Below, piece after piece: positions 33,705 to 43,327 of a stretch of 64,000 nt of DNA. The position numbers were made by a program, and so were the translations under genes. The DNA comes from an uncultured Cytophagales bacterium (GTDB lineage: Bacteria; Bacteroidota; Bacteroidia; Cytophagales; UBA9547), in contig CAMFLX010000008.1 of the NCBI GenBank assembly GCA_945957555.1, positions 1 through 64,000 on the forward strand, read 5' to 3'. Below the pieces are notes generated by a model. That model worked only from the letters and a program-made list of their open reading frames with translations, ran no database searches and had not been told where the DNA came from. Within the stretch, counting starts at the first letter, position 1. The number at the start of each line of letters is the position of its first letter.

Positions 33705-36700
33705 TTAAACAGCAACTAACACTTTTTCTAAAATCGCCTTCACTTCTGGCCTGCAACTTCCACAACCCGTACCCGCACCCGTTTCCTGACAAAGCGACTT
33801 AAAGTCTTCACAACCAGATTTTATCTTATTCACAATATTACCTTCACCTACGTTGTTGCAGCTACAGACTAATCGACCTATTACACTCTCAGCCTTTTTA
33901 CCACTCCTTAATAGCTGTAGCCTTTTTTCCGACAACTCAATACTTCCTTGAATCATCTCCTTAAATTCTGCAAACTCAGACTTATCACCTATCAAAATAG
34001 TTCCGACAAGCTTATCTTTATGGATCACACATTTTTTATAATAGCGTTTTGCTCTATCAATAAAGACTACTTCTTCATAATCCGGATCCCCCTGGGTATC
34101 AACAACTCCGATGGAACACAATTGAATCCCCGACATTTTTAAGATATTCATTGACAAAGACCCTTTGTATGTAGCAGTTTCATCGCCATTGATATACTTA
34201 GCTACAATCTCTGCCTGTTGTTCGGCAGCAGCGGTAATCCCCCACATCATTCGTTCCCACTCGGCAATTTCCCCTACAGCAAAAACATTTTCATCAGAAG
34301 TTTGCAAATACTCATTCACTACCACCCCTCTATTGCATTGCAAGCCACATTCTCTTGCAAGCTCAATATTAGGCGTAGTACCGATAGAGTATACTATAGC
34401 ATCGCACTGCAAGGTCCGACCTGATTTTAATTTAATGCCCATAATCCTTTCCTTTCCAAGCATTAACTGAACTTCATCGTTATACAAAACTTCTACGCCC
34501 CTATCAGCTACTTCTTGGTGCAACAAATCACTGCCCAAATTATCAAGTTGCCTATCCATGAGCCTAGAAATCCTTTGGATCACAGTCACCCTAATGTTCA
34601 ATTCTCTCAAAGAGGCAGACAACTCTAAACCCAACAAGCCTCCTCCCACAATAACCACATGGCCACCTTCTGGTACATAATCCTTGAAACTATCAGCATC
34701 ATCCCGAGTCCTCATCGTAAAGATCCCATCAATATTAGGTAAATCTTTAGGCCTTGTAGGTCTACTTCCAGTGGCGATAATTAACTTATCATAATTCACC
34801 TCTTCGCCTCTATCCGTAGTCAACACCTTGTTTCCTCTATCAATATGTGTAACAGAAACCCCTCTATGCAGTTTTATCTTAAGATCGTTTTCTTCGTCAT
34901 CCTTCATTTTTACAAGCTGATCCCACAATTGCTCACCGCTTATATAATCCGGCAACATAACCCTATTATAAAAAGGGTACTTTTCCTTAGAAAAAATGTG
35001 AATTTCATCTTGACTATTCAACTCCCTAAAACTCTTCACAAAACCGTAAGCTCCAGCACCAGCACCCACTATTACGATTTTCTCAGGTTGTTTCATATAC
35101 TTGACAACCTCTACTGCGGAAAACTTTAAATCAGGCTCTTTAGATTTGGCATCAAACAATCTATTGGTCAAATTATTCGTTCTTGAAAATTTTGACCCCT
35201 TAGTTTTGCCCCAATGCATAGGCATAAACACTACACCTCTCTTAATATCAGCAGTAACTTTTGCTTTAATCCGAACAAAGCCCCTTCTGCCTGAAATCTG
35301 AACCAAATCACCTTCTTTAATACCTCTCTTTTCCGCATCTTTTGGGTGTATCTCCAAATAGTTTTCTGCAATGTGCTGGTTAAGTTTATTTACTTTACCA
35401 GTCCGAGTCATGGTGTGCCATTGATCGCGAATCCTCCCTGTAGTCAAAACCAAAGGGAATTCCTGATCTATAGGTTCTGACAGATTAACATCCACGACGG
35501 AATGTATCTTGGCCTTCTGATCTGCTGTGTAAAACTTTCCATCAACGAATAATCTAGGTACACCAGATCCAGAATGTCCCTTTGGATAAGGCCACTGCAC
35601 AGAACCTTTTTCCTTTAAAATATCATAGCTCAACCCAGAGATATCAATATTGGTCCCCTCTGTCAGAGCAATGTGCTCATCATATATTTCAGAAGCATTT
35701 TTAAAATCAAACCCTTCAAAACCCATCTTTTTAGCAAATCGACACAGTATCTCTATATCAGGTAATGCTTCAGAAGGCGGTTCAGTAAGTTTGTTAAGGT
35801 AACTGATGCGTCTTTCACTATTGGTCATAGTACCCTCTTTCTCTGCCCACATAGCTGCAGGAAGAACTAAATCAGCATATTCAACAGTTTCACTTCGCTC
35901 GCTAATATCTTGAACTACCACAAACTTGGCGTTTTTAAGACCTTTTTCAACCATAGCGCTATCTGGCAAGCTCACCATAGGATTAGTGCATATAATCCAA
36001 ATCGCCTTCATTTCACCAGAAGCCAGAGCGTCAAACATTTCAACGGCTGTAAGACCCGGCTTGGACTGAATAGTCCCATCCTCAACTTTCCAAAAACGTT
36101 CGACCTCTGCCCTATGATCCGCATTTAACAAATCTCTGTGAGCAGGTAAAAGATTTGCAAGACCACCAACTTCACGACCTCCCATTGCGTTAGGCTGTCC
36201 AGTAAGGGAAAATGGACCCGAGCCTGGCTTACCTATCTTCCCCGTAATCAAGTTCAAATTGATCAGACTCAAATTTTTATTGACACCTACCACGCTTTGG
36301 TTATATCCCATTGCCCACATGGTAATAAAACCCTTTGAGCGGCCTATATACTCTGCTGCCCAATAAATATCTTCAGCAGAAACACCGCATATCTTTGCGG
36401 CTTCCTTGACACTCTTTTTGGCAACTTCTTTTTTTAGTTCCTCATAACCATTAGTAAACTTCGAAATATATTCTTTGTCAACCATATCTCTATCAATCAA
36501 TACAGAAGCAATCGCATTGTTAAGCACAATGTCGGTCCCTGGATTGATCTGTAAGTGAATATCAGCCAGCGAACAAGTTTGTGTCTTTCTTGGATCAGCC
36601 ACAATAATTTTCACATCAGGGTTCGCCGCTTTGTATGCTTCAATCCTTCTCCAAAGTATAGGATGACACCATGCAGGATTAGCCCCTGCTATGTAAAAAC

Positions 36701-37208
36701 AGTCAGCCAGTTCGATATCTTCATAGCTACAAGGCACTGAATCTTCACCGAGGCTCAACTTATAGCCCACCACTGCAGAACTCATACAAAGCCTAGAATT
36801 AGTATCGATATTATTAGTCCCCAAAAAGCCTTTTGTAAGTTTATTCACCACATAGTACTCCTCCGTCAAGCACTGACCAGAGACATAAAAACCTACGGAG
36901 TTTGGACCATACTTCTGAATTAGGTTCTTAAAAATCGCCGATGCCCGATCCAAAGCCGCATCCCAAGTAACCCTTTGTAGCGGCATTGATCTATTATATC
37001 TCATTTGAGGATATAACAATCTGTCCGACTTATCCATAACAGTATAGTGAATGTTCATTCCTTTAGAACACAACATCCCCTTGTTCACTGGATTATCTTT
37101 ATCGCCCTCTACCTTCAAAACACCTGTTTTTTCCTTGGTGACCACCATTCCGCATCCCACACCACAGTATGAGCACGTAGATTTAAAGCTTTCTGATGTA
37201 CCATTCAT
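33705..37208 (-). CDS. Assimilatory nitrate reductase fused to a NirB-like FAD reductase
   Basis: 1,167 residues. Residues 1-700 are a NasA-type molybdopterin oxidoreductase: [4Fe-4S] Cys motif CSYCGVGCGMVV (12-23) with a fourth Cys in NKGMLCSKG (~47), the GFYVSGQCLTEEYY segment, and the molybdopterin C-terminal domain (LVLTTGRIRDQWHTMTRTG). Residues ~705-1100 are a FAD/NAD(P)H oxidoreductase like NirB (VIVGAGAGAYGF, IIATGSRPTRP, HVVIVGGGLLGLELSASL). The last ~60 are a BFD-like [2Fe-2S] domain (CSCNNVG..TGAGTGCGSCR). It probably takes electrons from NAD(P)H and passes them to Mo for nitrate reduction. Siroheme nitrite reductase, transporters and Mo-cofactor genes are not here. Confidence 0.88.
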   Translation of the reverse strand: MNGTSESFKSTCSYCGVGCGMVVTKEKTGVLKVEGDKDNPVNKGMLCSKGMNIHYTVMDKSDRLLYPQMRYNRSMPLQRVTWDAALDRASAIFKNLIQKYGPNSVGFYVSGQCLTEEYYVVNKLTKGFLGTNNIDTNSRLCMSSAVVGYKLSLGEDSVPCSYEDIELADCFYIAGANPAWCHPILWRRIEAYKAANPDVKIIVADPRKTQTCSLADIHLQINPGTDIVLNNAIASVLIDRDMVDKEYISKFTNGYEELKKEVAKKSVKEAAKICGVSAEDIYWAAEYIGRSKGFITMWAMGYNQSVVGVNKNLSLINLNLITGKIGKPGSGPFSLTGQPNAMGGREVGGLANLLPAHRDLLNADHRAEVERFWKVEDGTIQSKPGLTAVEMFDALASGEMKAIWIICTNPMVSLPDSAMVEKGLKNAKFVVVQDISERSETVEYADLVLPAAMWAEKEGTMTNSERRISYLNKLTEPPSEALPDIEILCRFAKKMGFEGFDFKNASEIYDEHIALTEGTNIDISGLSYDILKEKGSVQWPYPKGHSGSGVPRLFVDGKFYTADQKAKIHSVVDVNLSEPIDQEFPLVLTTGRIRDQWHTMTRTGKVNKLNQHIAENYLEIHPKDAEKRGIKEGDLVQISGRRGFVRIKAKVTADIKRGVVFMPMHWGKTKGSKFSRTNNLTNRLFDAKSKEPDLKFSAVEVVKYMKQPEKIVIVGAGAGAYGFVKSFRELNSQDEIHIFSKEKYPFYNRVMLPDYISGEQLWDQLVKMKDDEENDLKIKLHRGVSVTHIDRGNKVLTTDRGEEVNYDKLIIATGSRPTRPKDLPNIDGIFTMRTRDDADSFKDYVPEGGHVVIVGGGLLGLELSASLRELNIRVTVIQRISRLMDRQLDNLGSDLLHQEVADRGVEVLYNDEVQLMLGKERIMGIKLKSGRTLQCDAIVYSIGTTPNIELARECGLQCNRGVVVNEYLQTSDENVFAVGEIAEWERMMWGITAAAEQQAEIVAKYINGDETATYKGSLSMNILKMSGIQLCSIGVVDTQGDPDYEEVVFIDRAKRYYKKCVIHKDKLVGTILIGDKSEFAEFKEMIQGSIELSEKRLQLLRSGKKAESVIGRLVCSCNNVGEGNIVNKIKSGCEDFKSLCQETGAGTGCGSCRPEVKAILEKVLVAV

Positions 37209-37248
37209 ATATAAGTAACGTTTTTAAGTCTAAACAATAATACATAGG

Positions 37249-37256
37249 CAAAATTA
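37249..37256 (-). promoter_or_regulatory. -7 promoter element of the nitrate-reductase operon
   Basis: TAATTTTG on the minus strand, 41 bp before the start codon, matches TAnnTTTG. The nearest TTTG (37273-37276 on the plus strand as CAAA) leaves only 16 bp, so the -33 call is weak. Confidence 0.45.
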
Positions 37257-37290
37257 CTCATAATAATCATTACAAAAAAACGTTATTAAA

Positions 37291-37338
37291 AAATATTTTA
37301 TTAAATTAAGTATTAATACTTAATTTAATAAAATATTT
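37291..37338. promoter_or_regulatory. 48-bp perfect AT-rich palindrome upstream of the nitrate-reductase operon
   Basis: Both arms are 24 bp (37291-37314 and 37315-37338) and match with no mismatch or loop; the centre is AGTATTAATACT. The sequence is almost wholly A/T. Read towards the nitrate-reductase gene, it lies about 83-130 bp upstream of the start codon, just beyond the promoter. It may be a regulator site, a cruciform-forming element or, from the other side, a terminator-like palindrome. Confidence 0.6.
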
Positions 37339-37504
37339 AAAAAACAAACACTATTAACACACGAAAAAACCTTCAATAAATACAACATCTCCAACCATTA
37401 TCAACAATAATCAAAAAACTAAGTCCAGATAAATTTTGACATAAATAAATTCATGTTCATATCATCCAAATAATTAATTTTGCAGACTAATATTTCTTGC
37501 AAAC

Positions 37505-38809
37505 ATGCGTCAAAGACTTTTAAGCGAAGGGGCCAAAGAACTTAGTTATGAGATCAGGGAGATTGTAAAAAAAGCAACACTGATTCAGCAACTTGGTCAA
37601 AAAATCTATTGGGAAAACATTGGGGATCCCATTCAGAAAAACTGTGTCATCCCACAATGGATGAAGGATATCCTCGCCCAGCTCATGCAAGAAAATGAGA
37701 CATATAGTTACTGCCATTCGAAAGGTGTTGAGGAAACCAGGAAGTATTTAGCCAATATTAACAATACTCGAAATGGAGCACAGATTACATCCGAGGACAT
37801 CCTTTTTTTTAATGGCCTTGGGGATGCTATTGCTAAGGTGTACCAATACCTAACCCATACGGCGAGGGTTATAGGGCCATCTCCAGCGTATTCAACTCAT
37901 TCTTCGGCTGAAGCCGCTCATGCAAATACCCAACCCATCACCTATAAACTTGATCCAGATAATCACTGGTACCCAGATTTAGACGATTTATATTTAAAAA
38001 TCAAGTACAATCCCAATATAGTAGCCATACTGATCATAAACCCTGACAACCCCACAGGAATGGTCTATCCCTTAGATACACTCAAAAGGATTATAGAGAT
38101 CGCGAAAGAATTTAAACTCTTCATCATTAGTGACGAAATATATTTGAATATCACATACAACGGTGCAAGGGCCTTTTCATTAGCCGAGGTAATCGATGAT
38201 GTCCCTGGTATTGCGTTGAAAGGAATTTCAAAAGAACTTCCTTGGCCTGGCGCTAGATGTGGTTGGATGGAGTTTTACAATAGAGAAAAAGACTTGGAAT
38301 TTAAAAAGTTTTGCTCAGCATTGGAAAATGCTAAAATGATTGAAGTCTGCTCTACCAAATTACCTCAACTATCCATCCCAAGAATTCTATCAGATGAGAG
38401 GTTTAAAGTTTACAGAAAAGAACTCAATGAAAGTATTGGACGTAGAAGCAAAATCATTGCCCAAATTCTAGGAGAAGTACCGTCCTTGACATTCAATGAA
38501 ACTTACGGAGCATTTTACAATACAATCATATTCAAAGAAGGTACCTTAAAAAAGACTCAAAAACTTGAAATCGCAAACCCCGAGGTAAAAGCGTTAGTAG
38601 AAAAATGGGTATCTGACGAAGACATGCCTTTTGATAAACGCTTTGTGTATTATCTTTTAGGCGCAAAGGGAATTTGTGTTGTACCCATATCATCCTTTTG
38701 CTCAGAATTACAAGGCTTTCGCGTAACACTTTTAGAAGAAAACGTGAAGCTACTAGAACATATATTTAAAGGAATTAGAGACGCTGTCACTGAATACATA
38801 GAAAGCTAA
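37505..38809 (+). CDS. Class I/II (aspartate-type) aminotransferase
   Basis: 434 residues, PLP-dependent fold type I. Landmarks: WENIGDPI near the N-terminus, YSYCHSKGVEETRKYL, the PLP-binding NPDNPTGMVYP (Asn/Asp pair), SDEIYLN and the PLP-lysine segment KGISKELPWPGARCGW (Lys expected near 242). The C-terminus carries FRVTLLEENVKLLE, the usual Arg. It is annotated as pyridoxal-phosphate-dependent aminotransferase in related genomes; substrate unknown. Immediately followed (no gap) by ispE, with a TAATTTTG -7 element at 37475-37482 upstream. Confidence 0.85.
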   Translation: MRQRLLSEGAKELSYEIREIVKKATLIQQLGQKIYWENIGDPIQKNCVIPQWMKDILAQLMQENETYSYCHSKGVEETRKYLANINNTRNGAQITSEDILFFNGLGDAIAKVYQYLTHTARVIGPSPAYSTHSSAEAAHANTQPITYKLDPDNHWYPDLDDLYLKIKYNPNIVAILIINPDNPTGMVYPLDTLKRIIEIAKEFKLFIISDEIYLNITYNGARAFSLAEVIDDVPGIALKGISKELPWPGARCGWMEFYNREKDLEFKKFCSALENAKMIEVCSTKLPQLSIPRILSDERFKVYRKELNESIGRRSKIIAQILGEVPSLTFNETYGAFYNTIIFKEGTLKKTQKLEIANPEVKALVEKWVSDEDMPFDKRFVYYLLGAKGICVVPISSFCSELQGFRVTLLEENVKLLEHIFKGIRDAVTEYIES

Positions 38810-39616
38810 GTGGTTACATTCCCCAATATTAAGATCAACATCGGGCTCAACATTGTCGAGAAAAGACAAGACGGCTTTCACAATATTGAGTCGGTGTTTT
38901 ATCCTGTACATTTTTCAGATGTCCTAGAAATCTTACCAGCCAAAGAAACCCATTTTTCATCTACCGGAATTGCCATACCAGGAGCTTTAAAAGATAATTT
39001 ATGTATAAAGGCATACGAACTTCTTAAGAAAGATTTCCAACTTCCTCCCGTACAAATTCATCTGCATAAGGTCGTACCTATTGGGGCAGGTCTTGGAGGA
39101 GGGTCTTCTGACGCAGCTTTTACACTAAAAACATTAAACAATCTATTTGAACTTGGAATACATCCTACTCAACTGGAAACTTATGCACAAAAATTGGGTA
39201 GCGACTGCGCTTTCTTCATCGACAATAAGTCAAAGTACTGCTACCATAAAGGTGATGAATTCAAAAACCTAAAACTGGATTTAAGTCCATATGTCTTCGT
39301 GATCATCTACCCTGATATACATATATCAACCCCTGAGGCCTATGCAGGAATTAAACCTAAAAAGAGTGACTACAATTTAATGGATATAATATCTCTTCCC
39401 ATTACTGAATGGAAAAATCATATTCGTAATGACTTTGAAGAGACAATCTTTATTAAATATCCCTTACTCGAACAAATAAAGGTTGATTTATATAAAAAAG
39501 GCGCTCTTTATGCCTCAATGAGCGGATCGGGCTCCTCTCTATTTGGAATATTCGATTTACCAATAGATGTTTCCGAGTTAAAAAAGAAGTATTTGGTATG
39601 GACAAGCAATTATTGA
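38810..39616 (+). CDS. ispE: 4-diphosphocytidyl-2-C-methyl-D-erythritol kinase
   Basis: 268 residues. GHMP kinase acting in the methylerythritol (MEP) pathway for isoprenoids. The GHMP glycine loop PIGAGLGGGSSDAAF (near 93) is intact, as are PNIKINIGLNIVEKRQDGFHNIESVF at the N-terminus and the C-terminal motif MSGSGSSLFGIF. The start is GTG at 38810, directly after the aminotransferase TAA (38807-38809), so translation is coupled. It ends close to the convergent transglutaminase-like gene. Confidence 0.93.
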   Translation: MVTFPNIKINIGLNIVEKRQDGFHNIESVFYPVHFSDVLEILPAKETHFSSTGIAIPGALKDNLCIKAYELLKKDFQLPPVQIHLHKVVPIGAGLGGGSSDAAFTLKTLNNLFELGIHPTQLETYAQKLGSDCAFFIDNKSKYCYHKGDEFKNLKLDLSPYVFVIIYPDIHISTPEAYAGIKPKKSDYNLMDIISLPITEWKNHIRNDFEETIFIKYPLLEQIKVDLYKKGALYASMSGSGSSLFGIFDLPIDVSELKKKYLVWTSNY

Positions 39617-39618
39617 TA

Positions 39619-40464
39619 TTAAGCGTATACCCCCTTTGGCTTCTGCAAAAAAGATTCCTGAGCCCTTCCCTTATCTTTTTTAGATTTATAAATCACAAAA
39701 AAGAGGCTACCGAATATAATAGGGCCAAAATACAACATAAAAAAGGTAAATTGATGAAGTAACACAACCCTTGGCGCAGGAAATGCATTGGTCTCACCAA
39801 CCGTATAAGTAGAAAACATTTTCGATACCATTTTATGCTCAGAATCCTTATATTTGCTAACAATATAAGAACGTTTTTCTCCGTCAAATTGCCTCGCGGA
39901 TGCATCATTTCGCATCAAAGGCTCCTTTGTCGGATCAAAAAAATACCATTGATCCCCAACCTTCGCTTCCATACAAAAATGCCCATTTAAACCCACTTTT
40001 CTGACTTCAAACCCATTTTTCATAAGTAAATCCATCAACACGATACTCTGTTGGCTACAAGCAGCATGGTTGTACTTCATTAAATCATCAGGAATTACTA
40101 CAGCACTAAGGTTATCCCAAATCAAGTCTCCCAAAAACTTCATATATGGATTGTTGCAGTAACTATAATGACTGTATGCAAAACAAAATCGAGACTCGAC
40201 CAGATCATTGGCTACTTCTAGGTATGCTAACGAATTTCGTACTATATGATTCTGTTTTGCAATTGCATTTAGTGTATCAGAAAGACTTCGAATTGACTTG
40301 ACTTTAGAGAATAAATTAGAGTCATACTTTTCTATTGTGGAAGGCTGAATTTCAAAAACAGTCTTATCCTCTTTAAATAAAAAGAAGATAAGACTTATAA
40401 TAAAGGAAATACCAAAACTACCCGCAGACAGCTTCAATAAGATCCTGTTAGAAAAAATAGTCAT
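39619..40464 (-). CDS. Membrane-anchored transglutaminase-like protein (hypothetical)
   Basis: 281 residues from ATG 40464. The open frame begins at 40488, inside bioB; the shorter start begins just after the bioB stop and gives a clean N-terminal membrane segment (residues 13-32, SAGSFGISFIISLIFFLF). The middle carries a transglutaminase-like Cys-His-Asp triad: Cys in HAACSQQSIVLMDLL, His in LNGHFCMEAKV and Asp in YFFDPTKEP. A second hydrophobic segment near the C-terminus (FFMLYFGPIIFGSLFFVIY) makes two membrane passes likely. Function is unknown; cleavage or crosslinking of a peptide is only an inference from the fold. Confidence 0.55.
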   Translation of the reverse strand: MTIFSNRILLKLSAGSFGISFIISLIFFLFKEDKTVFEIQPSTIEKYDSNLFSKVKSIRSLSDTLNAIAKQNHIVRNSLAYLEVANDLVESRFCFAYSHYSYCNNPYMKFLGDLIWDNLSAVVIPDDLMKYNHAACSQQSIVLMDLLMKNGFEVRKVGLNGHFCMEAKVGDQWYFFDPTKEPLMRNDASARQFDGEKRSYIVSKYKDSEHKMVSKMFSTYTVGETNAFPAPRVVLLHQFTFFMLYFGPIIFGSLFFVIYKSKKDKGRAQESFLQKPKGVYA

Positions 40465-40465
40465 T

Positions 40466-41470
40466 TTAATGTTGTGGTATCTGCTCAAATCTAAGGGCTT
40501 CTCCTTCTCCTTTAAAGGCTTCTCTAGGCTTCAGCCCAAGCAGTTCAAACATATTTTGATCTTCATTAACTTCAGGGTTTGGTGTAGTCAATAATTTATC
40601 ACCCGCAAAAATAGAATTAGCCCCTGCCATAAAACATAAAGCTTGCTCTTCAACAGACATTCTTACCCTACCCGCTGATAATCTTACCATTGCCTTTGGC
40701 ATGATGATCCTTGCGGTCGCAATCATCCTTACCATTTCCCAAACTGAAACTCTTGGCTGATCTTCCAAAGGAGTACCTTCTACAGGTACCAAAGCATTTA
40801 CGGGAACACTTTCAGGATGCTCGGGAAGGTTCACTAAAGTATGAAGCATACCTATCCTATCTTCGTGGCTTTCCCCCATCCCTATAATACCACCAGAACA
40901 GACATGTATTTTGGCCTTGCGAACATTTTCAAGCGTATCGAGCCTATCATCATAGGTCCTTGTTGATATTATCTTATCATAATGTTCCTCACTCGTATCC
41001 AAATTGTGATTATATGCATAAAGTCCCGCATTTTTGAGTTTTTCAGCCTGTTCTTCGGTTAGCATACCCAAAGTACAACAAACTTCCATCCCCATCTTAT
41101 TCACACCGTCGACCATTTGCAATACTTTGTCAAAATCACGGTTATCTCTTACCTCTCGCCATGCAGCACCCATACAAAATCTAGTGCTACCATTTATTTT
41201 TGCATTTGATGCTGCTTGTAATACTTCATCTACCTCTAAAAGCTTTTCAACTTTTACATTAGTATGATACCTTGCAGCTTGAGGGCAGTATGCACAATCT
41301 TCAGGGCATCCACCAGTCTTTACGGAAAGTAAGGTACAAACTTGAACCTCACCAGTTGCATGATGCTCCCGATGAACCGTAGCTGCTCTATACATCAACT
41401 CCAGAACAGGCATGTTATAAATCCCGGAAATCTCCTCTCTTGTCCAATGTTTATTGAATCCTTGCGTCAT
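40466..41470 (-). CDS. bioB: Biotin synthase
   Basis: 334 residues. Radical SAM enzyme inserting sulfur into dethiobiotin. The radical SAM motif is [16 protein letters not shown] (near 54-68), followed by [17 protein letters not shown] and the [2Fe-2S] ligands in [16 protein letters not shown] and [12 protein letters not shown]. The C-terminal region [11 protein letters not shown] and [20 protein letters not shown] is typical. No other bio genes are in the window. It lies 5 bp downstream of sppA and about 1 bp from the transglutaminase-like gene, so the three may be one operon. Confidence 0.96.
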   Translation of the reverse strand: MTQGFNKHWTREEISGIYNMPVLELMYRAATVHREHHATGEVQVCTLLSVKTGGCPEDCAYCPQAARYHTNVKVEKLLEVDEVLQAASNAKINGSTRFCMGAAWREVRDNRDFDKVLQMVDGVNKMGMEVCCTLGMLTEEQAEKLKNAGLYAYNHNLDTSEEHYDKIISTRTYDDRLDTLENVRKAKIHVCSGGIIGMGESHEDRIGMLHTLVNLPEHPESVPVNALVPVEGTPLEDQPRVSVWEMVRMIATARIIMPKAMVRLSAGRVRMSVEEQALCFMAGANSIFAGDKLLTTPNPEVNEDQNMFELLGLKPREAFKGEGEALRFEQIPQH

Positions 41471-41475
41471 TGTTG

Positions 41476-43227
41476 TTACTTAATAGTTATGTCAAGCATT
41501 CTGGCCTGCATACCCTCCCTACTTTTGATTTTTTGCAAATAAACGAAATATGGGTATAATTCCCCAAGATCTTTTTTCATCTTTTCTTCAACTTCATTTT
41601 CACCTTCGTCAGAAAACGATTTGATCAGGTCTTTAATAAAACCGTCAGAATCCGGAATATACGCAACTGAATACTCTTTGATGTTAGCTAACTGAGCTGC
41701 ATATTTTATGGCGTCTGACAGCCCGCCTAACTTATCTATGAGCCCCTTTTCCATTGCCTGACTACCAGTCCATACCCTACCACTGGCTACTTTTTCAATT
41801 TCCTCAATAGTTTTCTTTCTCCCCACAGCCGCCTTTGTGACAAAATCCTTATATGTACTATCCACCTCTGCTTGAATTACCTTTCTTTCGAAATCTGTCA
41901 ATTCCCTCGATGGAGACCCTAAATCCGAAAAAACACCAGTTTTCACCCCATCAGTAGTAATTCCGAGCTTATTATTAAAGAATTTCTTGACATTAAACCA
42001 CATTCCAAATACGCCAATTGACCCAGTGATCGTATTCGATTGTGCAAATATATAGTTACAAGGCATAGCCATATAGTAACCTCCACTTGCCGCCAAATCA
42101 GACATTGAGGCAACTACTGGCTTTTTCTGTTTAGTAATTACAATTTCTCGCCAAATTAAATCAGATGCTAAAGAACTTCCTCCTGGCGAATTAATCCTTA
42201 ATACAATCGATTTTACATCGGCATCTTCTCTAGCTTTTTTAAGTTGCTCAACTACCTTATTAGCACCAATTTCATCGTCTTTTCCACGTCCCATCACGAT
42301 TTCTCCTGAAGCAATAATTACGGCTACTTTACTTCCCTTAATCTTGTCTTCCTCTGGCAAGCTTTTTTCATATTTGTCAAAGCCAACAACATTCAACCTC
42401 TCAACCTTCAGGTCATTCTTTATAACTTCTTCAACTTGGTCCCTGTAAAGCAAATCATCAACTAATCCATACCTTTTTGCATCATAAGCATTATGAACAA
42501 GCATGCTATCAGAAATATGTTTCAATTTCGCTTCGTCGACCTTTCTTGATATAGCTATATCACTTATGATCTTGCTATATAATGACGTAATGAATGAAAG
42601 TGATTGCTCTTTATTTGCAGCACTCATTTCTTCCAAGAAAAAAGGCTCAACTGCACTTTTGTAATTACCCGCTTTGAAAATTTCCGCCTTTATATCCAAT
42701 TTATCTAAAGTACCTTTAAAAAAAGTAACGTTGTAGCTCAATCCATTAAACTCAAGGTAACCGGTATTGGGTAAATACAACTTATCTGCAACGGACGCTA
42801 AATAATAAGCTCCTTCACTAAAATATTCACTAAAAGCATATATTTTTTTCCCTGATTTCTTAAAAGCTAATAGATCCCCCCTTAATTCCTGCAGAGAACC
42901 ATAATCTGTGTGTGCAATATTTATTTTTAAGTATATGGCTTTTATTTTTTCATTTTTGGCAGCATTCTCTAATACTGTTCTTATATTAACCAATCCATAA
43001 CCATTAGCCCTACTAGAACTTATCGGTAAATTGCCAAACGGATTATCATAAGATTTTTCATAAATCGGCCTGTTCAAATCTAGCTTCAACACTGTGTTTT
43101 CCTTGATCTCAATTGATTCGGTTTCTCCTGACGACCCTACAATTGATAAGCCAATGACAATAAATAAAATAGTGAATAAAAAAAGACCTACTAAAACGGC
43201 AAAAACTCTGCCCAAAAATTTACCCAT
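41476..43227 (-). CDS. sppA: Signal peptide peptidase SppA, 67K-type (S49)
   Basis: 583 residues. Two S49 domains. N-terminal membrane anchor ([23 protein letters not shown], about 8-30). The catalytic Lys is in [11 protein letters not shown] (~190) and the Ser in [16 protein letters not shown] (~380), with [13 protein letters not shown] upstream of it, as in the family's Ser-Lys dyad. It degrades cleaved signal peptides in the membrane. Operon with bioB (5-bp gap). The long N-terminal extension matches the fused, 67K type. Confidence 0.92.
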   Translation of the reverse strand: MGKFLGRVFAVLVGLFLFTILFIVIGLSIVGSSGETESIEIKENTVLKLDLNRPIYEKSYDNPFGNLPISSSRANGYGLVNIRTVLENAAKNEKIKAIYLKINIAHTDYGSLQELRGDLLAFKKSGKKIYAFSEYFSEGAYYLASVADKLYLPNTGYLEFNGLSYNVTFFKGTLDKLDIKAEIFKAGNYKSAVEPFFLEEMSAANKEQSLSFITSLYSKIISDIAISRKVDEAKLKHISDSMLVHNAYDAKRYGLVDDLLYRDQVEEVIKNDLKVERLNVVGFDKYEKSLPEEDKIKGSKVAVIIASGEIVMGRGKDDEIGANKVVEQLKKAREDADVKSIVLRINSPGGSSLASDLIWREIVITKQKKPVVASMSDLAASGGYYMAMPCNYIFAQSNTITGSIGVFGMWFNVKKFFNNKLGITTDGVKTGVFSDLGSPSRELTDFERKVIQAEVDSTYKDFVTKAAVGRKKTIEEIEKVASGRVWTGSQAMEKGLIDKLGGLSDAIKYAAQLANIKEYSVAYIPDSDGFIKDLIKSFSDEGENEVEEKMKKDLGELYPYFVYLQKIKSREGMQARMLDITIK

Positions 43228-43327
43228 CGGTGATTGATTTAATTTTTAATACAATATTAACAAAATACCATGTGAATATGTTGATTTTTAGTATTTATTT
43301 TGTTTTTAAATAATTATTTATAGCAAA

